A stretch of 64,000 nucleotides of DNA from Desulfofundulus kuznetsovii DSM 6115 (GCF_000214705.1 NC_015573.1:2115001-2179000); one strand, 5' to 3'; shown: positions 18,291 to 27,182, counted from the stretch's first letter. Made by a program: numbers and translations. Notes: generated by a model not told the origin, from the sequence alone.

Positions 18291-18626
18291 TCACCCCATT
18301 ACACCCCGCAGGATTTCCCGTACCCGCGATAGAGTTTCCTCGTTCATCGAACTATTTTCATCCAGCAGCGCCAGGGCTTCGCCCAGGCGGCGCCGCTGTT
18401 CCATAAATTTGGCCACCAGGCCCAGTTTTTCCTCATACCGGGTGAGAATGTGCTCCGCCCTTTTCAGCACGTCGTGAACTGCCTGGCGACTGACACCAAA
18501 TTGTTCGGCAATCTCGCCCAGGGAAAGATCATGGGCGTAGTAAAGTTCCACAAACTTTTGCTGACGCTGGGTCAACAGCTGCCCGTAAAAATCATAAAGG
18601 AGGTTCATCCAGGCCAGCTTCTCCAT
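18291..18626 (-). CDS. ylxM: YlxM family HTH protein (SRP operon)
   Basis: 111 residues with a sigma-factor region-4-like helix-turn-helix, QRQQKFVELYYAHDLSLGEI followed by AEQFGVSRQAVHDVLKR near residue 45. YlxM/UPF0122 proteins are encoded just before ffh and bind or modulate the SRP. First gene of the minus-strand translation/secretion block; divergent from the aminotransferase. Confidence 0.92.
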   Translation of the reverse strand: MEKLAWMNLLYDFYGQLLTQRQQKFVELYYAHDLSLGEIAEQFGVSRQAVHDVLKRAEHILTRYEEKLGLVAKFMEQRRRLGEALALLDENSSMNEETLSRVREILRGVMG

Positions 18627-18796
18627 GCCCCGTCCTCCTGCTGACCCCAGCTGGAAAACTGGAGTAAAGCCTATAAAGGATAGACACTTTACACTAAATT
18701 TTATCGGATCCCCCCGGCCCTGTCAAGCGGAATGCATTTGACAGCAATCCCCAGCGGTGATAATATTGCAGTATAACCGGTGAGAGGTGAAGATAA

Positions 18797-20215
18797 TTGA
18801 CGAAAAACACCAAACCTGTAGCGGACCAACCCGCAGGACTTTTGGATCTCCAGGAAGCCCTCTCCCTGGACAGGACACAGGTTAAGGATTTCCATAAAAA
18901 GTACCTCAACGCCGGCCTGGCCACCATGCTGGAACTTTTAAGCTTTGACAGGCTGTTCGTGCGGGCGCAGGGCATCTCGGTGTGGGATAGCCAGGGCCGG
19001 GAATACCTCGATTTTTTGGGCGGCTATGGTGCCCTCAACCTGGGACACAACCACCCCAAGGTCCTGGCCGCCCTGCAGCGGGTCCAGGCATTGCCCAACA
19101 TTCTCCAGGCTTCCCTGGGGATTCTTACCGCCGCCCTGGCCCACAATCTTGCCCTGATAACCCCCGGCAGGCTGCAACGCTCCTTTTTTTGCAACAGCGG
19201 AGCGGAAGCCGTGGAAGGGGCAATCAAACTGGCCCGGGCGGCTACGGGCCGCAGCGGCGTGATTTACTGCCAGGGTTCCTTCCACGGGAAAACCATGGGA
19301 GCTCTTTCAGTCACCGGCCGGGAAAAATATCAAAAACCCTTTGCTCCCCTGTTACCCCAGTGCCAGGCCATACCCTTCGGGGATTTACAGTCCCTGGAAA
19401 AGGCCCTGCAGTCCCGGCAGGCCGCGGCCTTTATAGTGGAACCAATTCAGGGGGAAGGCGGAATCAACGTGCCCCCACCGGGATACCTGAGAAAGGCCCG
19501 GGAGCTTTGCAGCCGTTACGGCACCCTTTTCATTGCCGATGAAGTGCAGACCGGCTTTGGCCGCACGGGTTATATGTTTGCCTGCGAGGCGGAAAATGTG
19601 GAACCGGACATCATGTGCCTGGCCAAATCCCTGGGCGGCGGAATGATGCCCATGGGGGCCTACATCACCACGGACGAAATCTGGAAAAAAGCCTACGGCG
19701 GGATGGAAAAGGCCCTTTTACATACTTCCACCTTCGGGGGCAATACTATGGCCTGCGCCGCAGCCCTGACCGCTATCCAGGTAATTTACGAGGAAAACCT
19801 GGTGGAACAGGCCCGGGAAAAGGGCGCCTACTTCCTGGCCCGGCTCAAAGAACTGCAGGAACGCTTCCCTCTGCTGAAAGAGGTGCGGGGACGGGGCCTG
19901 ATGATCGGCCTGGAATTCAACCAACCCGGCGGCCTGGCCTCCAAAGTTACTTTCGGGCTGGCCACCAGGCTGGCTGAAGAATATACGGGCAGTCTGGTTG
20001 CCGGGGAACTTTTAAATAACCACGGTATTATTACTGCCTATACCCTGAACAACCCCAATGTTATCCGCCTGGAGCCCCCCCTTTGCGTTACCCGGGAACA
20101 AATCGACCGGGTGGTAACCGCTCTGGAGGAGATCTTCAAACGACACCGGGGCTTTATGAGCATGGCCACTTCCGGGGTAAAAACCATCTTTAAATCCCTG
20201 ACCCAAAAGGAGTAG
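18797..20215 (+). CDS. Class III PLP aminotransferase (putrescine/acetylornithine type)
   Basis: 472 residues from a TTG preceded by GAGAGGTGA. Fold-type I features: EYLDFLGGYGALNLGHNHP near residue 75, FCNSGAEAVEGAIKLARAAT (cofactor phosphate site) near residue 132, IADEVQTGFGRTG near residue 250, and the Schiff-base lysine in CLAKSLGGGMMPMGAY near residue 275. The N-terminal extension with KKYLNAGLATMLELL resembles putrescine aminotransferase (PatA/YgjG), but the amine donor cannot be fixed from sequence alone. Single-gene transcript, ended by a strong terminator and convergent with acsB. Confidence 0.85.
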   Translation: MTKNTKPVADQPAGLLDLQEALSLDRTQVKDFHKKYLNAGLATMLELLSFDRLFVRAQGISVWDSQGREYLDFLGGYGALNLGHNHPKVLAALQRVQALPNILQASLGILTAALAHNLALITPGRLQRSFFCNSGAEAVEGAIKLARAATGRSGVIYCQGSFHGKTMGALSVTGREKYQKPFAPLLPQCQAIPFGDLQSLEKALQSRQAAAFIVEPIQGEGGINVPPPGYLRKARELCSRYGTLFIADEVQTGFGRTGYMFACEAENVEPDIMCLAKSLGGGMMPMGAYITTDEIWKKAYGGMEKALLHTSTFGGNTMACAAALTAIQVIYEENLVEQAREKGAYFLARLKELQERFPLLKEVRGRGLMIGLEFNQPGGLASKVTFGLATRLAEEYTGSLVAGELLNNHGIITAYTLNNPNVIRLEPPLCVTREQIDRVVTALEEIFKRHRGFMSMATSGVKTIFKSLTQKE

Positions 20216-20232
20216 ATTGACTACTACACGAC

Positions 20233-20266
20233 AGCCGGGCTTCATAAAAAAAAGCCCGGCTTTTTT
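20233..20266 (+). terminator. Intrinsic terminator of the aminotransferase gene
   Basis: AGCCGGGCTT and AAGCCCGGCT make a 10-bp stem with a 9-nt A-rich loop, followed by TTTTT. It starts 18 bp after the stop codon. The A run before the stem could also let it act on the minus strand. Confidence 0.9.
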
Positions 20267-20323
20267 AATGCGCCGGGCCACACAACATTTGTAGCGGGAT
20301 GGAAAGCCCTCGAAAGGGAGGTA

Positions 20324-20356
20324 TCCGGCATGGAGAAGGGCGAGCTCCATGCCGGA
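20324..20356. repeat. Perfect 12-bp hairpin in the aminotransferase-acsB gap
   Basis: TCCGGCATGGAG (20324-20335) and CTCCATGCCGGA (20345-20356) pair perfectly with a 9-nt loop. It has no T tail on either strand, so it is not a classical terminator. A second inverted pair, TTCCCGGCC and GGCCGGGGAA, follows at about 20375-20412. The 318-bp gap contains no coding sequence. Confidence 0.5.
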
Positions 20357-20478
20357 ACAGCCAAGGAGATTTATTTCCCGGCCATTAGCGTGCTCGCAAC
20401 GGCCGGGGAAGGTTAAAGCTCTGCCAAGGGAGCTTAACCCCTTTAGAAAACCGAAAGCACAGAACTGGTATTCTTAAC

Positions 20479-20503
20479 GGGATTGGCCCCGAAGGCCAAT
20501 CCC
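20479..20503 (-). terminator. Hairpin downstream of acsB
   Basis: GGGATTGGCC and GGCCAATCCC form a 10-bp stem with a 5-nt loop about 30 bp after the acsB stop. The T tail on the minus strand is poor, so it may be an mRNA-stabilising or weak terminator structure. Confidence 0.5.
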
Positions 20504-20533
20504 CTCTTAATCCCACTTCCAACATCCCACTTC

Positions 20534-22732
20534 TCAAAGCAGCGGCGGGAGGCTCAGGGCCGGATGCCCCTTCTCCTCCAGGAAGGGCAGGATCTCTTCG
20601 CCGCTGGTGCCCACAGTTTCATCGGCAATCTTATCCACAAAGTCCTTGCCCAGGCCGGCTGCTTCGGCGGCTTCTTCCAGTTGCGGTCGCAGCTGGTCTT
20701 TCAGCGCCTTGGGCATCCACACCACCCGGGCCAGGCCGCCGTCGGCCGGGACAAACTTGCGGGATGCCAGGTAGGACTTACTGATACCCATGAACCCGGG
20801 CATCTGGGCACCGCCGCCAATGGTGCCGGCCATGGTGGAGAAGGTCATCCCCGACGGGGTCATGCCGCCGTGCTCCCGGTTGACCACCATAAAGCCGTTA
20901 CACTCCGGCACCATGGCCAGGATGCATTCGAAGCAGCCGCAGGAAGTCATGGGATATTCCATGATGGTGTAGAAGTTGACCGCCTCGATGGTCCGTTGGG
21001 AGTTAGCGTGAACAAATTCGTTGACCGACTTCCACTGTCCTTTGACCGGATCTATGAGCCCCTCCAGCTTGATGGGCTGGTTTGGCCCGTGGGGGTTGAT
21101 TTCATAGGAAGCCTTGGCGTCCAGCCAGCTCACCGCACCGCACAGGCCCGTCCGTTCGGGAGGAACGATGCACACGTGGGTGGGGGCAAAGGACTGGCAC
21201 AAGGTGCAGGAGTAGAAGGTGTCCACGGTTTCATCCTTCAACTCCTTCAACCGGTCATCCCGTTTCTTGTAGTACTGCCGGGCCAGTTCCCGCATCTCCA
21301 GTACCTTTTGCTCGTCGGTGTAAATGGTTACCTGTACCCGGTCCACCACCGCGGCAAATTCCGATTTGAACTTGGCGTAGAGGATATTGCCCAGGTGTTT
21401 TAAGCGGAAGCCTTTGGCAAAAGCGCCGTTGCTTATGCGCACCCACATGATGTCCCGCTGGGCCACGTGCCACAGACCTTCCCCGTAGTTGGTGAAGTAG
21501 TGGATGCGCCGCTCCAGCACGGGCTCGAAGTCTTCCTGCATCTTACGCCCGTAAACATCCACGATGATACCCAGGGGCATGGCGCTTCCCGGTTGTACGG
21601 TGTCGATGTCGGGACCAATAACCTCCACCTTGCCGTCTTCCACTTCGTCCGGGCCGGCCATGCGCACCAGTTCGAAGCTGGGAGTCCTGGTGCCGCCGAA
21701 TTCCACATACATGTCCTTCTTGCGGATGGACTCACCCTCGAAGGCCGGGCCGACGGTGATGGGTGCATCGATTTCTATGCTGGTAATCTTAATTTCGCGC
21801 AGCTCCATGCCCAGCTGGATGGCTTTTTCCAGATCCGGCTCGTAGATAAACCAGTCCTTTATTTGCTTGTCTTCAGGCAGGGGCTGGTCGGTGATAATGG
21901 GAATGCCGATGTTGATTGCCCCCATGCAGGCGGCCGTCTTGACCATGTCGTGCTCGCCCAGGTAGAGCACGAAAGCACGGATCCGCCGGCGCTGGTAGTC
22001 CCTCTGGGCATCCCTCAAGCCCGGCTTGATGCCGCCGAACATCATGCCGGCCCGCAGGGCGTAGTTGGCGCAGTGGACCACCTGGGTGAAGTTGCCCAGG
22101 GGGTAGGCAATCAGATCGACGCCCAGCTTGACCCCTTCCTCCAGCAGCTGTTCGATAACCTCGTCACAGAGGAAAAGCATGAAGCCCATGCCCATTAACT
22201 TATTGACCACCCGGGCCAGTTCCCTGGGGTCCCTGGCCCGGCCCAGGATCAGGACTTCGCCGGGGATGGTCCAGTCCACCATCTTGGTGCCGTACTGGCG
22301 CACCACCGGGTCGCCGATAAAGCCGGTCCAGGGTGGGACGTGCAGGGGGTTCTCCGGGCTATACTGAAGGTAGCGAATGGCCTCGATAATGTCCGCCGCG
22401 TACCAGGTGGATTCCCCCCACTGCCGGGCATTGGCAAAGGTTTTCTCTTCCTTTATGGCTGCCCGGGCACGGTTCAATACCGGTACGCAGTCGCCCAGGG
22501 TCTTGATCTCCTCGCCGCTTAAGCAGCGAATGACGGGCAGGTAATAAGCGGTATCGGGGTATCCTACGGGATGATCCTTGCCGTACCGGCGAATAGCCTG
22601 GTTAAGCAAAATCTCAGCATAACTTACAGCGGTAATAGCCCCTTCGTAGGCTTCCTTAAAAAGTCTCTTTGGCTCCTTGCCCGGTTCAACAGCCCCTTCA
22701 AATATCTGGTCAAAATTAATGGCTTCGGCCAT
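20534..22732 (-). CDS. acsB: CO dehydrogenase/acetyl-CoA synthase, ACS subunit
   Basis: 732 residues, the size of bacterial AcsB. A-cluster ligands are in place: Cys509, 512, 521 and 531 (CTLC, HVC, GLCG) for the [4Fe-4S] cluster, with Cys598-Gly-Cys600 (TSCGCFEC) for the distal nickel; each is three residues later than in Moorella numbering. The N-terminal third binds the CODH subunit and carries the CO tunnel. It condenses CO, a methyl group from the corrinoid protein and CoA to acetyl-CoA. It lies 24 bp after cooS. The corrinoid protein, methyltransferase and CooC/AcsV genes are not in this window, so the acs cluster is split or elsewhere. Confidence 0.97.
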   Translation of the reverse strand: MAEAINFDQIFEGAVEPGKEPKRLFKEAYEGAITAVSYAEILLNQAIRRYGKDHPVGYPDTAYYLPVIRCLSGEEIKTLGDCVPVLNRARAAIKEEKTFANARQWGESTWYAADIIEAIRYLQYSPENPLHVPPWTGFIGDPVVRQYGTKMVDWTIPGEVLILGRARDPRELARVVNKLMGMGFMLFLCDEVIEQLLEEGVKLGVDLIAYPLGNFTQVVHCANYALRAGMMFGGIKPGLRDAQRDYQRRRIRAFVLYLGEHDMVKTAACMGAINIGIPIITDQPLPEDKQIKDWFIYEPDLEKAIQLGMELREIKITSIEIDAPITVGPAFEGESIRKKDMYVEFGGTRTPSFELVRMAGPDEVEDGKVEVIGPDIDTVQPGSAMPLGIIVDVYGRKMQEDFEPVLERRIHYFTNYGEGLWHVAQRDIMWVRISNGAFAKGFRLKHLGNILYAKFKSEFAAVVDRVQVTIYTDEQKVLEMRELARQYYKKRDDRLKELKDETVDTFYSCTLCQSFAPTHVCIVPPERTGLCGAVSWLDAKASYEINPHGPNQPIKLEGLIDPVKGQWKSVNEFVHANSQRTIEAVNFYTIMEYPMTSCGCFECILAMVPECNGFMVVNREHGGMTPSGMTFSTMAGTIGGGAQMPGFMGISKSYLASRKFVPADGGLARVVWMPKALKDQLRPQLEEAAEAAGLGKDFVDKIADETVGTSGEEILPFLEEKGHPALSLPPLL

Positions 22733-22756
22733 TATTTTCCCTCCTCCGCCCCAGGT

Positions 22757-24778
22757 TTACCAGTTTTGACAGAGAGCGGTTTCAAAGTCTTCTGCTACTT
22801 TACGATGCACACCCAGCTTCCAGGTACGGTACTCCAGGGCATTGAGCAGTTTTTGTATGGCCACCTCGATATCGGGTTCCAGGATGAAGTAACCCCCAAA
22901 TACATCGCTGGCAATCTGCGTCAAAATACTGTAGATCAGGTCGGAACCCTCCACCGGCGGCATGGTTCCCACATGGGTGGGCAGGCCGATGGTTACAGCC
23001 CATGTACCAATACTGGTGGCCTTACCGCTCATAGCTTCCGGGGCCGAGGCGACAAAGGGTACTTTGGGGGTATCTACGCCAAGATCTTCGGCCATCAGCA
23101 TCAGGAGTTCGGCTGCCCGGGAGTTGTCGACACAGGAACCAATGTGGAATACCGGCGGCAGGCCGTATTTCAGATCGGCCTTTTCACTGATACGCTGGAA
23201 GAATTTCTTCAACCCGGGACCACAGAACTCATCCACTTTGGCCGGATCCATCAGGCCCGCCTTCGCGCACGCCTGGGCATTACAGCCGGTGGAAATAACA
23301 AAAACGTCATTTTTCAGCATGGCTTTGGTGATTTCCAGGTGGGCCTGATCCTGGAAGGTTTTCAGGTTGTTGCACCCGGCCATAAGGATGACGCCCTTCA
23401 GTTCCCCGGAAAGAATGGCTTCGTTGAGCACCCGTACCGGGTTATCGGGGTTAACAGTCTTGAAGAGCTCAAAGATAGCCTCCAAACTCCAGCCTGCCAC
23501 CACTTTGTTCTTTACATTGGGAATGTGCACCGGACGGGTTCCCCGTTCTTTAAAGGCTTCAATGGCCTGGCGGATCACGTCTTTAGCGTTGGCCATGGCC
23601 GTTGCTTCCTGATAGTCAATGTGTATGCTGCCGGGAATCTTCACAATATCCGAAGTGGTAATCAACCTGGTTCCGAAGCACTGGGCCACCGTGTTTAAAC
23701 CGGGCATGATGCACTGCACGTCCACCACCATGGCATCAACCGCACCGGTACAGATGGCCAGTTCCTGGGAGGAAAAGGAGGTCACTATGGGAATGCCCTG
23801 GCGCATGAGCACTTCGTTCCCCGTACAGCAAATCCCGGCCAGATTAATACCGGCCGCACCGGCGGCCCTGGCTTCATCTTCCAGTTCCCGGGCCGCAGCC
23901 ACAATCATTTCGCTTAAAAGGGGATTATGGCCGTGCACAACGATATTGACCTTTTTAGGATCTAAAACCCCCATATTGGCTTCACTTACAACAGGCTGGG
24001 GAGTACCAAAAATAATGTCGGAAAGGTCGGTGGCAATCCACTTGCCGGCCAGGTCGGCCAGGCCTACCCGTACGGCGCTGAATACCAGGTTTACCGGGTC
24101 GTTATCCATCCCCACGTGGGCCTGGGTAACCAGGTCGGAAATGGTGGCATGAATCCCGTGGGGCATGACCATGTGGCTTCTGTACCTTTCTACCCGGGCA
24201 GGTATTTGCTGCTTCACTACCCAGGTAGTTTCCCCTTCGCCCTTCAGGCGACGGAAGTCTTCCAGGGCTGTTTCAGCCAGCTCTTTCGCCAGAGCCAGAG
24301 TTTCTTTACCTTCGGTTTCAATCCCCACTTTTTTACAAATGCGCACCAGTTTCTCGGGGTCCTTAATGGAGTAGTCGGGAGCTTTCCCCTCCGCAATCAT
24401 TTCCAGCGTGTGGGCTATATGGTTGCCGTGCTGAGCATGGGAGGCACAGCCGGTGAGGATCATTACACCCACACTGCGGGCCACAATGGTCCAGGAATTG
24501 GCACCGCATATGCCCCTGCTCGCCGGCCCTTCTTCCGCTTTAATCCGGCAGGGACCCATCATGCAGATGCGGCAGCAAATGCCCTTATAACCAAACTGGC
24601 ACTGGGGCTGCTGGGCCACCACCCGGTCAAAGGCGGTAATCACACCCTGCTCTTGGGCTACATCAATCATTTCCAGGACGGCCGGATCAACGGAACGCCT
24701 GACACTCTTGGGATCAATGACCCGCGGGGTCTTATCCGAAGGCCGGCTGGTTAGCTGGGGATCCCTAAACCTTGGCAT
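22757..24778 (-). CDS. cooS: Ni-containing CO dehydrogenase catalytic subunit
   Basis: 673 residues. Cluster-D and cluster-B ligands are visible at Cys60, Cys68/69, Cys72, Cys77 and Cys91 (CQFGYKGICCRICMMGPC and GICGAN). The C-cluster histidine lies in VVHGHNPLLSEM near residue 280, with later cysteines in ICCTGNE, GCNNLK, STGCNAQAC and IGSCVDN. It interconverts CO and CO2 with ferredoxin and, beside acsB, acts as the acetyl-CoA synthase partner (AcsA). The start is followed by a long, gene-free leader region that shares about 130 bp with the region upstream of the Fe-S gene at 28925. Confidence 0.97.
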   Translation of the reverse strand: MPRFRDPQLTSRPSDKTPRVIDPKSVRRSVDPAVLEMIDVAQEQGVITAFDRVVAQQPQCQFGYKGICCRICMMGPCRIKAEEGPASRGICGANSWTIVARSVGVMILTGCASHAQHGNHIAHTLEMIAEGKAPDYSIKDPEKLVRICKKVGIETEGKETLALAKELAETALEDFRRLKGEGETTWVVKQQIPARVERYRSHMVMPHGIHATISDLVTQAHVGMDNDPVNLVFSAVRVGLADLAGKWIATDLSDIIFGTPQPVVSEANMGVLDPKKVNIVVHGHNPLLSEMIVAAARELEDEARAAGAAGINLAGICCTGNEVLMRQGIPIVTSFSSQELAICTGAVDAMVVDVQCIMPGLNTVAQCFGTRLITTSDIVKIPGSIHIDYQEATAMANAKDVIRQAIEAFKERGTRPVHIPNVKNKVVAGWSLEAIFELFKTVNPDNPVRVLNEAILSGELKGVILMAGCNNLKTFQDQAHLEITKAMLKNDVFVISTGCNAQACAKAGLMDPAKVDEFCGPGLKKFFQRISEKADLKYGLPPVFHIGSCVDNSRAAELLMLMAEDLGVDTPKVPFVASAPEAMSGKATSIGTWAVTIGLPTHVGTMPPVEGSDLIYSILTQIASDVFGGYFILEPDIEVAIQKLLNALEYRTWKLGVHRKVAEDFETALCQNW

Positions 24779-24934
24779 TTATCTGACCTCCTTAAACATT
24801 AAACAGGTTAATTGCAGGAAGACGTTAAGAACCTCTCATAAAGCTTTTCCCGCCCCTTTGAACCTTTTCTCCCGGGCTGTACGAAAATGCGTCCCCCCTC
24901 CGCAATAATTTAAGATTTAGTAAAACATTGTGAT

Positions 24935-25060
24935 TATTAGTTCTACTTTACCAGAGGCTCGACTAACGGACAAATGTTAATTATGACCATATTCTTCCCC
25001 ATTAAGGCATGTAATGAATTTATGTTCGATTTATAAGGGTATATGTTCTTTAACATAATT
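24935..25060 (-). promoter_or_regulatory. Upstream regulatory block of cooS-acsB, shared copy 1
   Basis: The block from about 24935 to 25060 aligns with 30208-30335 in order. CTTTA-CA-AGG, then ACG-NN-CAAAYGTTAATTATGRCCAT (24971-24990, 18 of 20 identical), then TTATG-TC-A-TTTA-AGGG and ATAT-TTCT all recur with similar spacing. Both copies lie upstream of minus-strand genes, roughly 150-280 bp (here) and 30-160 bp from the start codon. Binding protein unknown; the sigma-54 activator and the Fur-family protein encoded between them are candidates. The rest of the 405-bp gap holds no gene. Confidence 0.65.
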
Positions 25061-25183
25061 TCACTAAGACAGGCCGCTCTTTACCAAAGTACCGGGGCAA
25101 TTATCATATCGTTAAGGCTATAACCTTTGCTCGGTCGGCGAAACCTGCTGCCTGTCCATAGGGAACCGAATTGCGGAGGACCG

Positions 25184-25687
25184 CTAACAACCAGATATTC
25201 CCTTGTTCATCCCCTGTTCCGCCACTACCTGTGCCCCGGGGGGATCAAAGAACGGTACTTTTTGCCCCTGCGCGCAGCATTGCGGACAAAAACCAAAGAG
25301 CTTTAAGGAGGCACCGATAATTTGAAAACCCTGTCTTTGGGAAGGAGATAGTTCCACCACCGGTGAGGCTTCCAGTTCAAAAACCCGGCCACAGCCCAGG
25401 CAAATGAAATGGGCATGGGGATCACCGTTTATTTCGTAACGGAAGGAACCGTCCATTAGCTGCAGGCGACGTACCAAACCCAGCCGGTGGAAAAGCCTTA
25501 ACGTACGGTAAACGGTAGCCCGCCCGATACCGGGGCATTTTTGCCTGGCTTCCTCGTATAAATCTTCCGCGCTGGGATGCTCACTGCTCTTGGCCAGTAA
25601 AGCGTTTAAAATCACTTCCCGCTGAACAGTTAATCGTATTCCATTCTTTTTCAAACGTTCGATTCTTGCGGCCGTTCCTTTCTCCAA
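25184..25687 (-). CDS. Fur/PerR family metalloregulator
   Basis: 167 residues from a TTG at 25687 preceded by AAGAGGTGAGTTCC; an ATG 51 bp upstream is possible but has no ribosome binding site. The N-terminal winged helix has RLTVQREVILNAL and GRATVYRTLRLFHRLGLV; the C-terminal dimerisation domain has HAHFICLGCGRVFE and FGFCPQCC, two CxxC pairs for structural zinc. It may sense iron or peroxide. An unusual ~30-residue tail follows the last CxxC. It has its own sigma-A promoter and lies directly upstream of cooS. Fur, PerR and Zur cannot be separated here. Confidence 0.88.
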   Translation of the reverse strand: MEKGTAARIERLKKNGIRLTVQREVILNALLAKSSEHPSAEDLYEEARQKCPGIGRATVYRTLRLFHRLGLVRRLQLMDGSFRYEINGDPHAHFICLGCGRVFELEASPVVELSPSQRQGFQIIGASLKLFGFCPQCCAQGQKVPFFDPPGAQVVAEQGMNKGISGC

Positions 25688-25743
25688 GGAACTCACCTCT
25701 TTTCTTTTAAAAAACAGCTCCCCGCAGCTTTTGGTCATATGTT

Positions 25744-25773
25744 ATTTTAAAGGGATATATGAACTATTGTCAA
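25744..25773 (-). promoter_or_regulatory. Sigma-A promoter of the fur-family gene
   Basis: On the minus strand TTGACA (25773-25768) and TAAAAT (25749-25744) are separated by 18 bp. They lie about 60 bp upstream of the TTG start, within the gap after the DUF5320 gene. Confidence 0.7.
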
Positions 25774-25852
25774 TAACAGATTGACATAAAAATGCCTGTA
25801 GTTAGTCCGGTAAAAATATGCCGGCAGCTTTAACACTACCGGCTTTGCTTGA

Positions 25853-26200
25853 TTATTCCTGTTCCGCTTGTCCTTTGCTCCTCTCTTGAATTTGCTCCAG
25901 GCGCTGCTTAAAACCCTGGAGGATATTTTCGAGATGGGAGATCTGTGCTTTTAACACACCGGCCTCATTTTCAGGAGGAGCCGGGAAATAGGGCACATAT
26001 GGCGCACCCATGGCCGGGGGAAGACCACCCCACCAGAAACGGCCACGGCGCCCCGCACCCCAGCCGGGACCCCGGCGGGGACGGCACCACCACCCCGGCG
26101 CACTGGCAAAGCCGGGCAGGTTGTACCCGGCACAATAACCCATCCCCCTGCCGGTCATCGGACCCATACCCCAGGGACCTGTCCTGTCTCCACGCGGCAT
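25853..26200 (-). CDS. DUF5320 protein with Gly/Trp/Arg-rich N-terminus
   Basis: 115 residues. The N-terminus MPRGDRTGPWGMGPMTGRGM is the DUF5320 signature, continuing into a Gly/Arg/Trp-rich, disordered middle. Residues 78-115 form a charged coiled coil (NEAGVLKAQISHLENILQGF). DUF5320 proteins occur beside NifX/NifB-type iron-molybdenum cofactor proteins in anaerobes; no function is established. It is downstream of a shorter paralogue and of the NifX-like gene, probably in one transcript. Confidence 0.8.
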   Translation of the reverse strand: MPRGDRTGPWGMGPMTGRGMGYCAGYNLPGFASAPGWWCRPRRGPGWGAGRRGRFWWGGLPPAMGAPYVPYFPAPPENEAGVLKAQISHLENILQGFKQRLEQIQERSKGQAEQE

Positions 26201-26214
26201 TTCACACCAACCTC

Positions 26215-26427
26215 CTAACCCATAAACCTGTTTTTGTTTTTTCTCCCGTAAGTGCAGAGTCCAAAGAGAAATTTCCTCCTAATCCTACCCCTGCCACCTT
26301 TAGCTTTAGACGGCCTCAGGGCAGGAATCTGAGACAAGCCTCCCGTTAAGGGAACGATGCAATAGCCCTGACCTCGACCGGTCATGGGACCGGCTCCCCG
26401 GGGGCCACTTCCATCAAACCCGGGCAT
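26215..26427 (-). CDS. Small DUF5320 protein
   Basis: 70 residues beginning MPGFDGSGPRGAGPMTGRGQ, the same signature as the next gene, followed by a basic tail with GGRGRIRRKFLFGLC. It lacks the coiled coil of its neighbour. It lies 6 bp after the NifX-like gene and 14 bp before the longer DUF5320 gene, so the three form an operon. Function unknown. Confidence 0.75.
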   Translation of the reverse strand: MPGFDGSGPRGAGPMTGRGQGYCIVPLTGGLSQIPALRPSKAKGGRGRIRRKFLFGLCTYGRKNKNRFMG

Positions 26428-26433
26428 CTGTTT

Positions 26434-26808
26434 TCACCTCCCCCACCGCCCCCCGCGGTGGCGATGCCGCCACCTGCGGCAACCGGGCATGGCAAATCTT
26501 TCCTGGTATAACTGGCCTTGAAGATAGGCCTGTAAAACCTCTTCCACATCACCGGTCACCCAGGGAATTACCTGGATTCCCCGGGCGACTACCTGATGAT
26601 AAAGAAAGTTGCTTATGCCGCCGCAAATAAGCACTCTTACGCCAAGATGAACCAGTTGCTCAACCCGGGAAGGCCAGCCCAAATCATCCAGCTTTACTTG
26701 CCTTCGAGAAATGAGCCGTCCCCGGCTTATTTCCACCACCAGCGTTTCTTGAGCCACATCGAAGAGGGGAGATATGCGATTGCCCCACCTGGCGAGAGCA
26801 ACTCTCAT
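26434..26808 (-). CDS. NifX/NifB-type (dinitrogenase Fe-Mo cofactor) family protein
   Basis: 124 residues. MRVALARWGNRISPLFDVA is the standard beta-strand start of the NifX/NafY/VnfX-like fold, and GVRVLICGGISNFL near residue 58 is the second conserved strand-loop. The C-terminal 20 residues are Arg/His-rich (CRRWRHRHRGGRWGR) and may bind metal. Family members carry or store Fe-S or Fe-Mo clusters. No nitrogenase gene is present here, so a different cluster or metal-sensing role is likely. First gene of the DUF5320 operon. Confidence 0.82.
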   Translation of the reverse strand: MRVALARWGNRISPLFDVAQETLVVEISRGRLISRRQVKLDDLGWPSRVEQLVHLGVRVLICGGISNFLYHQVVARGIQVIPWVTGDVEEVLQAYLQGQLYQERFAMPGCRRWRHRHRGGRWGR

Positions 26809-26856
26809 TAAACCTTACACCCCGTTAGATTAGAGCCTGTTTTAAAACAGGTGAGT

Positions 26857-27004
26857 GTTCAGTCAACCACAGTCACAGTTCATCATGCGTCCTCGAGAGC
26901 CGAGCCGGTAGCCTCGCTTCACCGGGTGCTGTTACCGGCGCTCCGCAAAATCGTTCGCTCTGGACAACGCCGTTCCTTTGCAGTTAACGGCGGTTTTACT
27001 GAAC
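26857..27004. repeat. 150-bp palindromic element with GTTCAGT ends
   Basis: GTTCAGTCAACCAC (26857-26870) and GCGGTTTTACTGAAC (26990-27004) are imperfect inverted repeats, resembling the ends of the 16829-16908 element (ATATTCAGTRAACC). Inside, GCCGGTA and TACCGGC form another stem. It sits in the 408-bp gap between the NifX-like gene and the sigma-54 activator gene, which otherwise holds only the terminator at 27158-27182. Confidence 0.5.
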
Positions 27005-27157
27005 TTTTACTAAAACTGTTTACCCTTTGCCGCCTGGCTGCATAATTTTTTGCCCGCAAAACTTATGCCAACAAAACAATGCCTCTAAAAAACCTGGATA
27101 AAATAGCTGCCCCTGGCTTTCGCCGAACGTTCCTTCCGGGTGATAATACTGGGGAAA

Positions 27158-27182
27158 ACAAAAAAAGGTGCAAAATGCACCC
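27158..27182 (-). terminator. Intrinsic terminator of the sigma-54 activator gene
   Basis: On the minus strand GGTGCA-TTT-TGCACC is followed by TTTTTTTGTTTT. It lies 36 bp after the stop codon. A similar TTGCATTTTGCAA palindrome, at about 27202-27214, overlaps or immediately follows the stop. Confidence 0.85.

Noticed and set aside
21467-22198. 243-codon plus-strand frame opposite acsB
   Set aside because: No ribosome binding site and no recognisable domain; lies entirely within acsB.
24779-24940. Sigma-54 (-24/-12) promoter for cooS
   Set aside because: No GG-N10-GC match with acceptable context was found in the leader on the minus strand; a sigma-54 link remains speculative.
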